Positions 39,753-48,655 are shown, counted from the stretch's first letter. The stretch: DNA of 64,000 nucleotides from Paenibacillus sp. MMS20-IR301 (GCF_032302195.1 NZ_CP135275.1:3658001-3722000); one strand, 5' to 3'. Numbers and translations are program-made. Notes: generated by a model not told the origin, from the sequence alone.

Positions 39753-40484
39753 TTAATGTGTTGTTTGTCGTGTATATGCTTGCTTCAATCGCTCAAGTGC
39801 CCATTTCGTTTTGGACATATCCTGCTCGAGCAGCAGATTAGCCTCTTTAAACAGAGTAATGAATTGTTGGTGCTTGTCCGCCGCTTCGGCTTCGGTGGCA
39901 TTCTTAATTTTCATTGTTGCTTCAGCCATACGCTCTGAGCCGATGGTCCAGATTTCCAGATGCACTCTCTCCTGCTCCCATTCGGTTCGATATTTCCCGG
40001 ACTTGATCGGACCCATTACCCGGGTATCTGCCGCAGACTTGAAGACACTGCTGTCTTTAAAAGGCTGCGGGGCCTTCTCGAGGATCACCTCCTTCCACTG
40101 TCCCTCAGGCTTGTCTTCCAGAGCAACATCAAAGTCTTTGGCCAGAGATAACGCCTGCTTCTTGTACCCCCACTCGACTTCAGTCTCATATTTACCGGGT
40201 GTGAATCCTTCAGCAACCGCCTGCTTCATAGCACTATTCAAATCCTTATAATCTCTGATGCGTCTCTTGTAGGTCAGCTCCCATTTCTCCTCTTTGAAGC
40301 GGCTGCGGACAATCCAGCCTGTCTCATAAAGCCTCAATTCAGGTGTATCGAGCAGGTGAATTTGCATTTTGTCCTTGAGCTTAAAGCTTAGTCCGGCTAT
40401 CTTCGAAAGCAGTTGTCCATCTCCCGCCAGCACCTGCTTAGGGTCAAGGAAAAGCTTGAACTCAAAAGACATTCCTTCGGGCAT
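39753..40484 (-). CDS. CYTH-like domain protein (uncertain)
   Basis: Protein of 243 residues with no clear family match. The N-terminal half resembles the triphosphate-tunnel CYTH fold: SFEFKLFLDP, then IHLLDTPELRLYETGWIVRSRF and WELTYKRRIRD, a pattern of basic and acidic residues on beta strands as in adenylate cyclase CyaB/thiamine triphosphatase proteins. Further charged strands follow (YETEVEWGYKK, VHLEIWTIGSERMAEATMKI). The C-terminal 40 residues are helical and Lys/Gln-rich. If CYTH, it could bind or make a nucleotide or polyphosphate signal. It is embedded in the protease-nuclease operon, 27 bases after the subtilase gene, with AAGGAGG 7 bases before the ATG. Confidence 0.6.
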   Translation of the reverse strand: MPEGMSFEFKLFLDPKQVLAGDGQLLSKIAGLSFKLKDKMQIHLLDTPELRLYETGWIVRSRFKEEKWELTYKRRIRDYKDLNSAMKQAVAEGFTPGKYETEVEWGYKKQALSLAKDFDVALEDKPEGQWKEVILEKAPQPFKDSSVFKSAADTRVMGPIKSGKYRTEWEQERVHLEIWTIGSERMAEATMKIKNATEAEAADKHQQFITLFKEANLLLEQDMSKTKWALERLKQAYTRQTTH

Positions 40485-40511
40485 GATTGAACCTCCTTGT
40501 CAGGTTATTGA

Positions 40512-41510
40512 TTATGAATAAGGGGTCAGATCCGGTTTATTGTGTCTCCAATACTCGGCCAGCAGCTCCGGCGCGGTTAGAAAGAGCAACCCGTTGCCTT
40601 CTTCTGCCTTGAGGCTGCCCAGCGGCAAAGTGCATCTGACAATCTGCGCATATAACTCAGCTTCCGTTAACTTGCGGTTAAATTGCGATTCACTCTGGTA
40701 ATAGTTGATCACAAGGGCTAATGCCCCGGCTACATGCGGAGAAGACATCGAGGTACCTGAAATCACTTTATAGGGTTCGTTGGGGTCAGGTACCAGATCA
40801 AGGGGGTAACAGGACAGCACATCGACACCGGGGGCAGTCAGGTCAACCTCATTATTCTTCGTCAGGAGCTCGGCATGCTCTCCGCTAAAATCAACCGCGC
40901 CTACAGAGGTGCATTCGTTGTATGCTGCCGGGTAACGTTTCTCATTCCGGTCGCTGTTCCCAGCTGCGCAGACTACGATGATGCCTGCATCTACTGCCCG
41001 CTTGATAGCTTCATGCATTTCATCATGACCAGCTCCGGCAGAGAAGGACATATTGATGATCTGTACCTGCATTTTAATAGCGTAATCAATCGCTTCTGCA
41101 ATCCATTCTGGACGGCCGCTCCCTTTGCGGTTCAGCACCTTCAGAATCAGCAGCTCTGCTTCCGGTGCCACTCCGACAACTCCCTTGCCGTTCTTGGTTG
41201 CTGCAATGGTTCCGGCCACATGGGTGCCGTGCCCATTGTAATCCTTGTAGCTCTCCTTGGCGCCTCCGTCATCATCGGTGAAATTCTGCCCACCGGTAAT
41301 CCGGTCCTTCAGATCCGGGTGGTCTTGGTCGCACCCCGTATCCAGAACAGCAATGGTTACACCTTTGCCGTATTTCCCTTTCTCCCAAAAGGCCGGAGCC
41401 TGGATCATCTGCACCCCCTTGGGGATTTCCTGAATATGGCGCGTGACATCATCGGCTTGATAAGGCTGAAGCTCTACGGCATCACTTGTGAGTGTACTTA
41501 TTGCTGACAT
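40512..41510 (-). CDS. Intracellular subtilisin-like serine protease (S8)
   Basis: Peptidase of about 332 residues with the S8 triad: Asp57 in AVLDTGCDQDH, His94 in NGHGTHVAG, Ser254 in SGTSMSSPHVAG; the oxyanion Asn is in CAAGNSD. The N-terminal extension (1-45) is short and there is no signal peptide, as in Bacillus intracellular proteases such as IspA. IspA-type enzymes carry a short inhibitory N-terminal peptide; here HIQEIPKGVQMIQAPAFW resembles that segment (EIPxGVxxIQAP), which supports an autoinhibited zymogen. The ATG at 41510 is chosen because GGAGG lies 7 bases upstream; a longer frame to 41651 overlaps the endonuclease gene. Fifth-from-start to the end of the operon it may activate or destroy partner proteins. 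Confidence 0.92.
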   Translation of the reverse strand: MSAISTLTSDAVELQPYQADDVTRHIQEIPKGVQMIQAPAFWEKGKYGKGVTIAVLDTGCDQDHPDLKDRITGGQNFTDDDGGAKESYKDYNGHGTHVAGTIAATKNGKGVVGVAPEAELLILKVLNRKGSGRPEWIAEAIDYAIKMQVQIINMSFSAGAGHDEMHEAIKRAVDAGIIVVCAAGNSDRNEKRYPAAYNECTSVGAVDFSGEHAELLTKNNEVDLTAPGVDVLSCYPLDLVPDPNEPYKVISGTSMSSPHVAGALALVINYYQSESQFNRKLTEAELYAQIVRCTLPLGSLKAEEGNGLLFLTAPELLAEYWRHNKPDLTPYS

Positions 41511-41529
41511 TGCATAGCCTCCACTCCGT

Positions 41530-42420
41530 TTATTGATTGTGAGACGGCTTGTACACACTGAAATCAATCCGGTCAGCCAATTCAGGGAGATCAATAAACG
41601 GATTCCGGTTGCCCTGGATGGCAAAGATCTCCTGATTTCTGTGCTTCTCATATTTCAGGTTGGGCGGGAAGTCCTTATGCCACTTCAGGAGTACGTTTAT
41701 GTCCTGTTGCTCAGCATATTCTTTGATAATTTTATCCGGATAGCGGAGGATGAAATAGAGCATTGCTCTGGCTACCACACCTTTGGCATATTCGGGTTCA
41801 AACTCGCCGTCAGCCGCACCGCCACCGCCTACGCCCTTGCCACATTCCCCCCGCACTGTATCTGTTCTGAACTCCTCGGGTTTGTAGTCAGCAAAATCGA
41901 CATATCGTTTATTTCCTCTGAATGAGTTGCATTTTTCTTCACAATAAAACAAATGATGCATATCACCACGCATCGGTTCGGCCTTTTTAAACCAGGATTG
42001 AGGTACGACATGTTCAACATTCACGGCATGTCCTGAATCGCTTGTCTCACTTTCTGCAGCAGCCATAGCAGCATCTTCCTCAATAACCTTATGCGGTTCG
42101 GCTTCTTTGCCGGAATAAATACTTCGCAGCATTTTGTCGTCGTGCAGATCAACGGAGCCTTTCAGATAGTCGTCACTTTTTTTGTAACGGACTTCCTCTG
42201 TGTGTGTGTCCTTTAACAACTTGTTTAATGCTTTGAACAATACCTTGCCATCCTGCTCATTCCGGTTAAGCCCGGCATAATACTGCTCCACATCGGCCTT
42301 GTCCCTTGCAGCGTCATAATACGCATTGGCATCGGCGCTGAATCTCTCCAGATTGGCATCCAGCGTTTGCAGCCTGCTTGCTGTGCTTGTATTTTCATTG
42401 GAAGTAATTGATGTACCCAT
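41530..42420 (-). CDS. Endonuclease I family nuclease, stand-alone
   Basis: Protein of about 296 residues of the Endonuclease_1/EndA (beta-beta-alpha metal) family. The active-site motif is VNVEHVVPQSWF with the following MRGDMHHLFYCEEKCNSFRG (given as landmarks EHVVPQSW, GDMHHL, CNSFRGN). The family ending is RNQEIFAIQGNRNPFIDLPE. Secreted or periplasmic family members start with a signal peptide; this one does not. It is a close paralogue of the C-terminal part of the 905-residue protein encoded two genes upstream. The ATG at 42420 is chosen (AAGGAG 9 bases upstream) over an ATG at 42429 that abuts the site. If active in the cytoplasm it would be toxic unless restrained. Confidence 0.88.
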   Translation of the reverse strand: MGTSITSNENTSTASRLQTLDANLERFSADANAYYDAARDKADVEQYYAGLNRNEQDGKVLFKALNKLLKDTHTEEVRYKKSDDYLKGSVDLHDDKMLRSIYSGKEAEPHKVIEEDAAMAAAESETSDSGHAVNVEHVVPQSWFKKAEPMRGDMHHLFYCEEKCNSFRGNKRYVDFADYKPEEFRTDTVRGECGKGVGGGGAADGEFEPEYAKGVVARAMLYFILRYPDKIIKEYAEQQDINVLLKWHKDFPPNLKYEKHRNQEIFAIQGNRNPFIDLPELADRIDFSVYKPSHNQ

Positions 42421-42440
42421 CTTTGACATCTCCTTATCAA

Positions 42441-42953
42441 TTAGAAATTAAATGCATCGACGATCTCATAGCCCTGTCCTTTGCCCCTCGGTTTCAGCAG
42501 AATTAACCCCAGATACGGTCTGGCTTCAATCTGATTATTAAAAGAAAAGCTGTGAGCCACCAGAACTGTGTTACTGCCCTCTGAAGGAAGGGACTCCAGC
42601 AGGCTCACCAGCCGTGCCTTCATCTTCAGTTCGGCATCGTCCGGATTCTCTGTAAACAATGTATCCATATAAGCCAGTGCCTCTTCAACACGGATACTCT
42701 GAAAAGCTGCCTTCCCCGTCTCCTGTGTCCGTTGTGTTGGACTGGTTAACACAGGCAGATTAATCTTAATCTTCTGCTCCCTCAGCCAGTTGCCGAGTAA
42801 TACCGCTTTCTCTTGCCCCTCCGCACTCAAGCCAGGATCACCAAAGTTCTCAGCCGGCTGGGCATGGCGGAAATACAGCACATATCCGCCTTGCTGAAGC
42901 CGGTTTACCATTTCTGCAGGCGGTTGCTTAATTCCGGTAACCGTCATATTCAT
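42441..42953 (-). CDS. Histidine phosphatase family protein
   Basis: Small protein of 170 residues of the phosphoglycerate-mutase-like superfamily. The catalytic block is VLYFRHAQPAEN (family: RHGE; Gly replaced by Ala), the second Arg is in SPTQRTQETG and the second His in TVLVAHSFSF. No signal peptide. It lies between the two nuclease genes, 27 bases after the triple-domain protein and 20 bases before the stand-alone endonuclease, with AAGGAGG 9 bases before the ATG. It may dephosphorylate a small molecule or a protein of the cluster; a SixA-like protein phosphatase role is possible. The substrate is unknown. Confidence 0.87.
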   Translation of the reverse strand: MNMTVTGIKQPPAEMVNRLQQGGYVLYFRHAQPAENFGDPGLSAEGQEKAVLLGNWLREQKIKINLPVLTSPTQRTQETGKAAFQSIRVEEALAYMDTLFTENPDDAELKMKARLVSLLESLPSEGSNTVLVAHSFSFNNQIEARPYLGLILLKPRGKGQGYEIVDAFNF

Positions 42954-42980
42954 TCTCTAACGCCTCCTTATTCCGCTTCG

Positions 42981-45698
42981 TTAGAACTCGATTTGCTCTG
43001 CAATCTCAGGCAGATCAATGAACGGATTGCGGTTACCCTGCAGCTCATAGATCAGCTGATTTCGGTGCTTCTCATGCAGGCTCACCGGATGCTCTTTATG
43101 CCAGCCCAGCAGCAGCTTAACGTCAACGCGCTTGTTCTGATGCTCTATTTTGCCGGGATACCGCATCAGGAAGTACAGTACCGCTCTCGCCGCCTCGCCT
43201 TTGCCGCTCTCCGGCTCGAAGCGGTCCATCCCGCTGCGTTTGCCGCAGGCATCGCGGATGGTTTCCTGATCTGCTTCCGGACGATAGTCCGCAAAATCAT
43301 AATAGGGGATACTGCTTCTGTAGCTGTTGCATTCCTGCTCACAGATGAACAAATGGTGCAGGTCTCCCCGCATGGGAGAGGTGCCGCCAAACCAGGATTG
43401 GGGCACAACATGCTCGACATTGAACCCGAATTTCTCATCGATCAGCTCCTGAAACCCGGCTTCCTCGGCCTGGCCGTGAAGGGCAAGGCTCTCCTTGAAA
43501 TCCTTCCGCAGCTGCTCCGTACGGTAATCCTCCCGGATGAGTTCTTCCGCAGCCAGCTGCTTTCCGGAATACAGGCTGTGCAGACTGCCATCCTCGCGGA
43601 TATCAACTCCGGAATACAGCTGCGTCCGGCTTGCCGGGTAGGAGAATATACGGTTATGCGTTTGCAGCAGCAGCTGATGCAGCTGGCGGAACACCTGACT
43701 TCCCCCGGACTGGAGATCCACACCGCGATAGTAGTTCACGATATCGAATTTATCCTTTTCGGCATCGTAATATCCCCGCTCCTCTTCGAGCCTGAAGCGG
43801 TTCAGCTGAAGCTTGAGCAGTGCATGCTCCATCGTGTTTTCCTGCGCCCACACTACCGTTGGAATAGATGGACTCAGACGGTTATCCACTTCAGGACTGC
43901 TGTCTTTGTAGATAATCCGCAGCACAAGTGGAACATGGTCTGAGATTCTAGAAGCATAATCAGGCATGCTTTTGTCAAATCTAACGATTCCCGCATCATC
44001 CTGCTTCCCGTCAAAGGTGATAACGCCTGCCTTCGTATCCTTGGTAATAATGATGTGGTCGATTAGCGACTTAGGATCCACAATGTAGGAAATATGACCG
44101 GCCAGTGCATCGTCAAGGGTTAGCGTAACGACTGAGGGCATGTTCATCACCGGGCTCAGTGACACACTGCCCGCATCATCATTCAGGTCTCCACCCAGCA
44201 GAATAGGCAGTTCCTTGAACTCTTCCGTACGCTTCAGATCCTCAATGATCACTGACAATGCCTGAGCAGCAAGCTTGCGCCGCTCGGTGCTTACCGTATC
44301 CCGCATGGCTTTCAGATGCACCACGATCATCAGGAACTGAACATCCCGCCCTTCTTCCCTGACCGTACACTTGGCGAATAAAGGCTCCCTCGGAAAAGCA
44401 GTTTTCCCGTTGATTTCAGAACGCAGCAACCGGTCATACTTCCGGTTAATATCTTCTCTGAGTTCAACACTAGTTGTTGTCGTATCATACAAGATGGCTA
44501 GATCCTGTGCGTCATTCGCATCAAGGTATACGTAGTCCATAGCTGCACCGCGATTCTTCAGCTCTTGTCTCAGCCGGTCCAGCGCGCCGCTCTCCACTTC
44601 AACCAGACCAATGGCATCCATGGACATGTCTGCCACCAGATGGGCAACATCCTTAATCCGCTGCTCACTGACGCCGTTGTTGAAGTGCTCAATATTCCAG
44701 AATCCGATATCCGCAAACCTTTTATCTCCCTTAAACGAAGGAATTTCAATCTCGGTAAGATCTTTGCCGCTATCCACCAGACCCTCAACATCGAAGAACC
44801 CCAGATAGGGTGAAGTGCCTTCAAGCTTCTGCGTTAGCTGCAGGGCAGCGGAATCACCGGTTTGAGCAAGCGCTACAAGTTTGGCAACGATTGCTGAGAT
44901 CCTTATGCCTTCATTCACTGCCTGCTGCTGATCATCATCTGTATACCAGCCCGCATGGTGCAGAGCGACGAGCTGCCACTGGTTGTTAAACACCGCAGCA
45001 CCGGAGGAGCCAGGCTCCGTATCGGTCGTATAGTGAATCACTTTTTCATAGACATAGCTGACGGTGTTGTCCTGCAGCGCAATTTCTTTCTGCCTGCCTT
45101 TAGGGTGCTGGATAATATTCGCATATTCCCCGCGCGTAATCGTGGTCGGACTCCGTAACAGCTTCACCGGAAGCACATCCTCAATCCCGGCAGTCTCACA
45201 GCCCACAATAGTAAAGTCCAAATCCTCAAAGGGGGAAGTGATGAACAATTCGTCAGGCTTTAAATTAAGCCTTATGATCTCCCCATTCTCTTCGTATCCG
45301 AATTCCGCCTGGCTGTTGCCCGCTTCCTCCGCACTTGCCAGCACATGATGGTTGGTCATCACCAGTCCGCGCCCGATCAAAAACCCGGTCCCAAGGCCAC
45401 CGGGTGTTACAATCCTGCAGACAGCCTTGGCGCGTTCTACTCCCTTGCTCAAGAAATCAATCGGCAGCAGATTGCTGTCACGATGGATTTTCTCCATGAT
45501 CAGCTGTTCGGTCTGTCTTCGGAGCTCTTCGTTTCCCTGCCACTCCTGCTCATCAGGTGTAATGTGCAGAATAGAAATCGCGCGGCGCTTCACCAGATCG
45601 CGATAGTCATCCGGCGACAATGGAGTCTTGCCTGTGGCTGCATACCGTTTCCCGACCAGGGCATACGTCTTGCTTCCTGATTCGTTGGATATGAACAT
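42981..45698 (-). CDS. Trypsin-like protease / EEP nuclease / endonuclease I fusion protein
   Basis: A 905-residue protein joining three enzymes. (1) Trypsin-like protease, about 90-280: His118 in VMTNHHVL, Asp161 in DLDFTIV, Ser232 in EPGSSGAAVF. (2) Endonuclease/exonuclease/phosphatase domain, about 325-600: Asn335 in FWNIEHFN, Glu367 in GLVEVES, His461 in VVHLKAMRD, Asp504/Asn506 in LGGDLNDD, and SDHVPL. (3) Endonuclease I, about 630-905: VEHVVPQSWF, GDLHHLFICEQECNSYR and QGNRNPFIDLPE. All catalytic residues I can place are present. The first 85 residues are a charged helical region that may be an interaction domain. No signal peptide or membrane segment. First gene of a seven- to eight-gene leftward operon; ATG at 45698 with GAGGTG upstream. 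The protease may release or gate the nucleases (inference). Confidence 0.88.
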   Translation of the reverse strand: MFISNESGSKTYALVGKRYAATGKTPLSPDDYRDLVKRRAISILHITPDEQEWQGNEELRRQTEQLIMEKIHRDSNLLPIDFLSKGVERAKAVCRIVTPGGLGTGFLIGRGLVMTNHHVLASAEEAGNSQAEFGYEENGEIIRLNLKPDELFITSPFEDLDFTIVGCETAGIEDVLPVKLLRSPTTITRGEYANIIQHPKGRQKEIALQDNTVSYVYEKVIHYTTDTEPGSSGAAVFNNQWQLVALHHAGWYTDDDQQQAVNEGIRISAIVAKLVALAQTGDSAALQLTQKLEGTSPYLGFFDVEGLVDSGKDLTEIEIPSFKGDKRFADIGFWNIEHFNNGVSEQRIKDVAHLVADMSMDAIGLVEVESGALDRLRQELKNRGAAMDYVYLDANDAQDLAILYDTTTTSVELREDINRKYDRLLRSEINGKTAFPREPLFAKCTVREEGRDVQFLMIVVHLKAMRDTVSTERRKLAAQALSVIIEDLKRTEEFKELPILLGGDLNDDAGSVSLSPVMNMPSVVTLTLDDALAGHISYIVDPKSLIDHIIITKDTKAGVITFDGKQDDAGIVRFDKSMPDYASRISDHVPLVLRIIYKDSSPEVDNRLSPSIPTVVWAQENTMEHALLKLQLNRFRLEEERGYYDAEKDKFDIVNYYRGVDLQSGGSQVFRQLHQLLLQTHNRIFSYPASRTQLYSGVDIREDGSLHSLYSGKQLAAEELIREDYRTEQLRKDFKESLALHGQAEEAGFQELIDEKFGFNVEHVVPQSWFGGTSPMRGDLHHLFICEQECNSYRSSIPYYDFADYRPEADQETIRDACGKRSGMDRFEPESGKGEAARAVLYFLMRYPGKIEHQNKRVDVKLLLGWHKEHPVSLHEKHRNQLIYELQGNRNPFIDLPEIAEQIEF

Positions 45699-45763
45699 AT
45701 GTTGTTCACCTCTACCGTTTATATTTTCTTTAGTACCCTTACAGCAAAGAACGGAGCTATTAT

Positions 45764-45777
45764 GTGAAACGGTTCAC
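45764..45777. promoter_or_regulatory. Candidate operator upstream of the fusion-protein gene
   Basis: GTGAAACGGTTCAC is a near palindrome with a central CG, the form of LacI-family operators, 66 bases before the fusion gene. The whole 302-base divergent gap (45699-46000) is AT-rich and has no other gene. No regulator gene of that family lies in the cluster, so the assignment is weak. Confidence 0.3.
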
Positions 45778-46000
45778 TTGATGATACTTACTTTATTTTA
45801 TATATTTGTTTATATGAATCATGTACATATGTATTTAATAAGAATGATCATGCATAAAAAACCATAACTTTCCAGATAAAATCTTCACATCCCTTGTAAT
45901 ATAACTATTTGAATAAAATGGATTTTATAAAAATTCAGATTAGTGAAAGTATATGGACGTTGTATTTTCCAGCACTCTATCCAGCTAAAGGAGATAAGTC

Positions 46001-47869
46001 ATGAAACTCAAAGAAACAACGAATGAGATTTCCCCTAACCTCGATCCGCGGCTGCAACGGGTTATTGCCTTCAATCAAAGTGAACACAAAGAGGCTCACC
46101 CTCATTTGTTCAGCGCAGAATCAGCGGAGACAGCGGATACCCGTGAAATCGCGGTTATCGCCAAGGTAAAGGATATTGAGGCGTGGAAAAATCTGTCTGG
46201 AGTCCGGCAAATAGCCGACCTGGGCAGCGTGCCTGAGGAGCAGGAGAATGTACGGCTTGTCACCGCCCGGATCGCCGCCGACCAGATTGAGCAGATCCGC
46301 AAATCACCTGCGGTAATGAGCTTGAAGGCATCACAATTGTTAAAGCCCCAGCTTTTTAAGACCATTGAAGAAACCAAGGCCCGTGCGAATTTGCTGAATC
46401 AAAATACCAAAAGCAACGGCGGGAAAGGCGTCGTCATCGGGATTGTAGATGATGGATGTGACTTTACCCATAAGAACTTCATCAATGCGGACGGGACAAG
46501 CCGTATTCTCAGCTACTGGGATCAGACGGCTATTGCCTCCAGCGACACTGAGTTTGGATATGGCAAGGTGTACTCGCAAGAGCATTTGAACGGTGCTCTA
46601 ACAACACAAAACCCGTTCGCGGCTTTAAATCTCCGTGATCCCAGGAATGAAGATGAACCCTGGCACGGAACCCATGTTATGGATACTGCGGCTGGCAACG
46701 GTAACGGAAGCAAAATCCCCGGTACTGCTCCGCAAGCAGATATTGTATTCGTGCAATTGAATGCCAATGATGTTCCCTGGGCGGGACCCGAAACCGTGGA
46801 AGGGAACTTCGGAGGTTCTGCCCATCTGCTGGAGGCTCTGCAATACATCTATAAGCTCGCCGGAGACCGGCCCTGTGTCACAAATATTAGCTTGGGAACA
46901 AACGGCGGGCCCCATGACGGTACTTCTCTAGTTGAGGTTGGGTTCGATACGCTCGTCAGTGCCGCTAATAACCGCGCTATTGTGTTGGCAGCAAGTAACT
47001 CTTATGTGGACGGCATACATGCCAGCGGTACGGTTAGACAGAATGAAGTGAAGGATCTTCGCTGGAGCATTGAACGGTCAGATATTACCTCTAACGAATT
47101 AGAGCTTTGGTACGATAAGGCAGATGAGTTCACCTGTCAATTAATTGCACCGGATAAGACAAACTTCGGGGAGATTAGGCTGGGCACGAACCACCAGGTA
47201 TTCGGGGATCAGAATCAGATCGTGATCTTCATCTCCCACCGCAAACAGGATCCGAACAACGGAGACAACGTCATCAATATCTTCATGGAGAGCGGTTTGC
47301 CGGCAGGTACATGGACACTTAAACTGCGCGGAGTGAAGATCCGGTCAGGGAAATATCACGCCTGGATTGAACGGGATGATTCGGGCCAATCCCATTTCGA
47401 GGAACCGCTGGATAATACCCATACCCTCGGCTCCATCTGCTGCGGCAAAAAAACGGTCGTTGTCGGTTCCTACAGCGCCAAAGAAGCAGGCACACCTATT
47501 TCATACTTCTCCAGTGCCGGCCCTACACGGGACGGAAGACAGAAGCCGGAGATTAGTGCTCCTGGAGGAAATAAAACCGATGATGAACCAGTTAAGTTTA
47601 GGGTAATGGCCGCTAAATCGGGATCATTAGATGGTGTTACACCTATGATGGGCACCAGCATGGCGGCCCCGGCAGTAACCGGCATTATTGCCCTGATGCT
47701 CGCTGAAGCGTTGGCCCATGGCATTTCCTTATCCAGTGAGGAAATTCACGAGATTCTCCGCAAATCTGCAAGACCTATGCCGGGTGGCTGGCATGACCGG
47801 TATGGCTTCGGACGTATCGATGCTGCCAGGGCAGTACAATTCGTCGCCGAATTAACACCCGTCCATTAA
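46001..47869 (+). CDS. Large subtilisin-like serine protease (S8)
   Basis: Peptidase of 622 residues with the S8 triad: Asp150 in GIVDDGCDF, His222 in PWHGTHVMD, Ser553 in MGTSMAAPAV. An N-terminal domain (1-130) resembles the inhibitory prodomain but lacks a signal peptide. An insertion of about 150 residues (about 335-490) between the His and Ser motifs looks like a beta-rich P-domain or jelly-roll, with LELWYDKADEFTCQL and AGTWTLKLRGVK. It is divergent from the fusion-protein operon; AAAGGAG lies 8 bases before the ATG. Together with the second subtilase, the trypsin domain and the M14 enzyme it makes four peptidases in one 10-kb locus. It may be the activating protease of the system. Confidence 0.9.
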   Translation: MKLKETTNEISPNLDPRLQRVIAFNQSEHKEAHPHLFSAESAETADTREIAVIAKVKDIEAWKNLSGVRQIADLGSVPEEQENVRLVTARIAADQIEQIRKSPAVMSLKASQLLKPQLFKTIEETKARANLLNQNTKSNGGKGVVIGIVDDGCDFTHKNFINADGTSRILSYWDQTAIASSDTEFGYGKVYSQEHLNGALTTQNPFAALNLRDPRNEDEPWHGTHVMDTAAGNGNGSKIPGTAPQADIVFVQLNANDVPWAGPETVEGNFGGSAHLLEALQYIYKLAGDRPCVTNISLGTNGGPHDGTSLVEVGFDTLVSAANNRAIVLAASNSYVDGIHASGTVRQNEVKDLRWSIERSDITSNELELWYDKADEFTCQLIAPDKTNFGEIRLGTNHQVFGDQNQIVIFISHRKQDPNNGDNVINIFMESGLPAGTWTLKLRGVKIRSGKYHAWIERDDSGQSHFEEPLDNTHTLGSICCGKKTVVVGSYSAKEAGTPISYFSSAGPTRDGRQKPEISAPGGNKTDDEPVKFRVMAAKSGSLDGVTPMMGTSMAAPAVTGIIALMLAEALAHGISLSSEEIHEILRKSARPMPGGWHDRYGFGRIDAARAVQFVAELTPVH

Positions 47870-47881
47870 GATCATCTGCAA

Positions 47882-47904
47882 GGGGCCAACAACTCTGTTG
47901 GCTC
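47882..47904 (+). terminator. Weak hairpin after the large subtilase
   Basis: GGGGCCAAC pairs with GTTGGCTCC around six bases and is followed by TGTTGTAC, so it is an imperfect terminator for 46001-47869. Confidence 0.5.
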
Positions 47905-48070
47905 CTGTTGTACATAGGACTTTTATGTAAAATGAATCTAATCCAGAGTGTGAACATTAAGCATTTCCTTCTACCGCACGTCATCGTGTGGTATCTTTGA
48001 TGTAGATACAAGCACAACATCATACATGAAACTATCTTTAGATACTTAGGCAAAGGAGATTCAGCATAAT

Positions 48071-48655
48071 ATGAAGAGTATCGCGGTATTTTGCGGATCG
48101 AATGAGGGAGCTTCACCACTGTACAAGGAATGTGCCGTTGCCTTAGGCAAGGAGCTTGCCGCACGTAACCTCACATTGATCTATGGCGGAGCCACTGTCG
48201 GCCTCATGGGCGCGGTTGCCGACAGCGTTATGCAGGCGGGAGGACGAGTGATCGGGGTTCTGCCCCATTTTCTCAAAAAAAGGGAAATCGAGCACACCCG
48301 GCTGACAGAGCTGATTATGGTCGACTCTATGCACGAGCGCAAACTGAAGATGTCTGAGCTGGCCGATGGCTTCATCGCTATGCCGGGCGGACCGGGTACA
48401 ATGGAGGAGTACTTCGAGATCTTCACCTGGGCTCAGCTGGGGCTGCATCAGAAGCCTTGCGGGCTGCTGAATGTGAACGGTTATTATGATCCGCTGATTG
48501 CCCTGTTTAACAATATGGTCCAGGAAAAGTTCATGCAGGAGCAGCAGCGCTCCATCATGCTGAACGATACAACGCCTGCAGGCATTCTGCAGCAGATTGC
48601 GGCCTATTCCCCGCCTCCGGTGAAGCAGTATTTGACGGACGAGCGGCGTACCTGA
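48071..48655 (+). CDS. LOG-family (lysine-decarboxylase-like) nucleotide phosphoribohydrolase
   Basis: Rossmann-fold protein of 194 residues. The family signature PGGPGTMEEYFE (about residues 107-118) and the N-terminal VFCGSNEGASPLYK and YGGATVGLMGAVAD strands are clear. Members cleave the N-glycosidic bond of purine nucleoside 5'-monophosphates, including cytokinin ribotides (LOG), releasing ribose 5-phosphate; in Bacillus subtilis the similar YvdD is an example. AAAGGAG lies 10 bases before the ATG. A small inverted repeat (GACGCAG/CTGCGTC) just after the stop may end the transcript. It stands alone and does not obviously belong to the protease-nuclease cluster. Confidence 0.9.
   Translation: MKSIAVFCGSNEGASPLYKECAVALGKELAARNLTLIYGGATVGLMGAVADSVMQAGGRVIGVLPHFLKKREIEHTRLTELIMVDSMHERKLKMSELADGFIAMPGGPGTMEEYFEIFTWAQLGLHQKPCGLLNVNGYYDPLIALFNNMVQEKFMQEQQRSIMLNDTTPAGILQQIAAYSPPPVKQYLTDERRT

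Noticed and set aside
42813..43943. 376-codon open frame opposite the fusion protein and histidine phosphatase genes
   Set aside because: Spans the junction of two well-supported leftward genes and has no domain signature.
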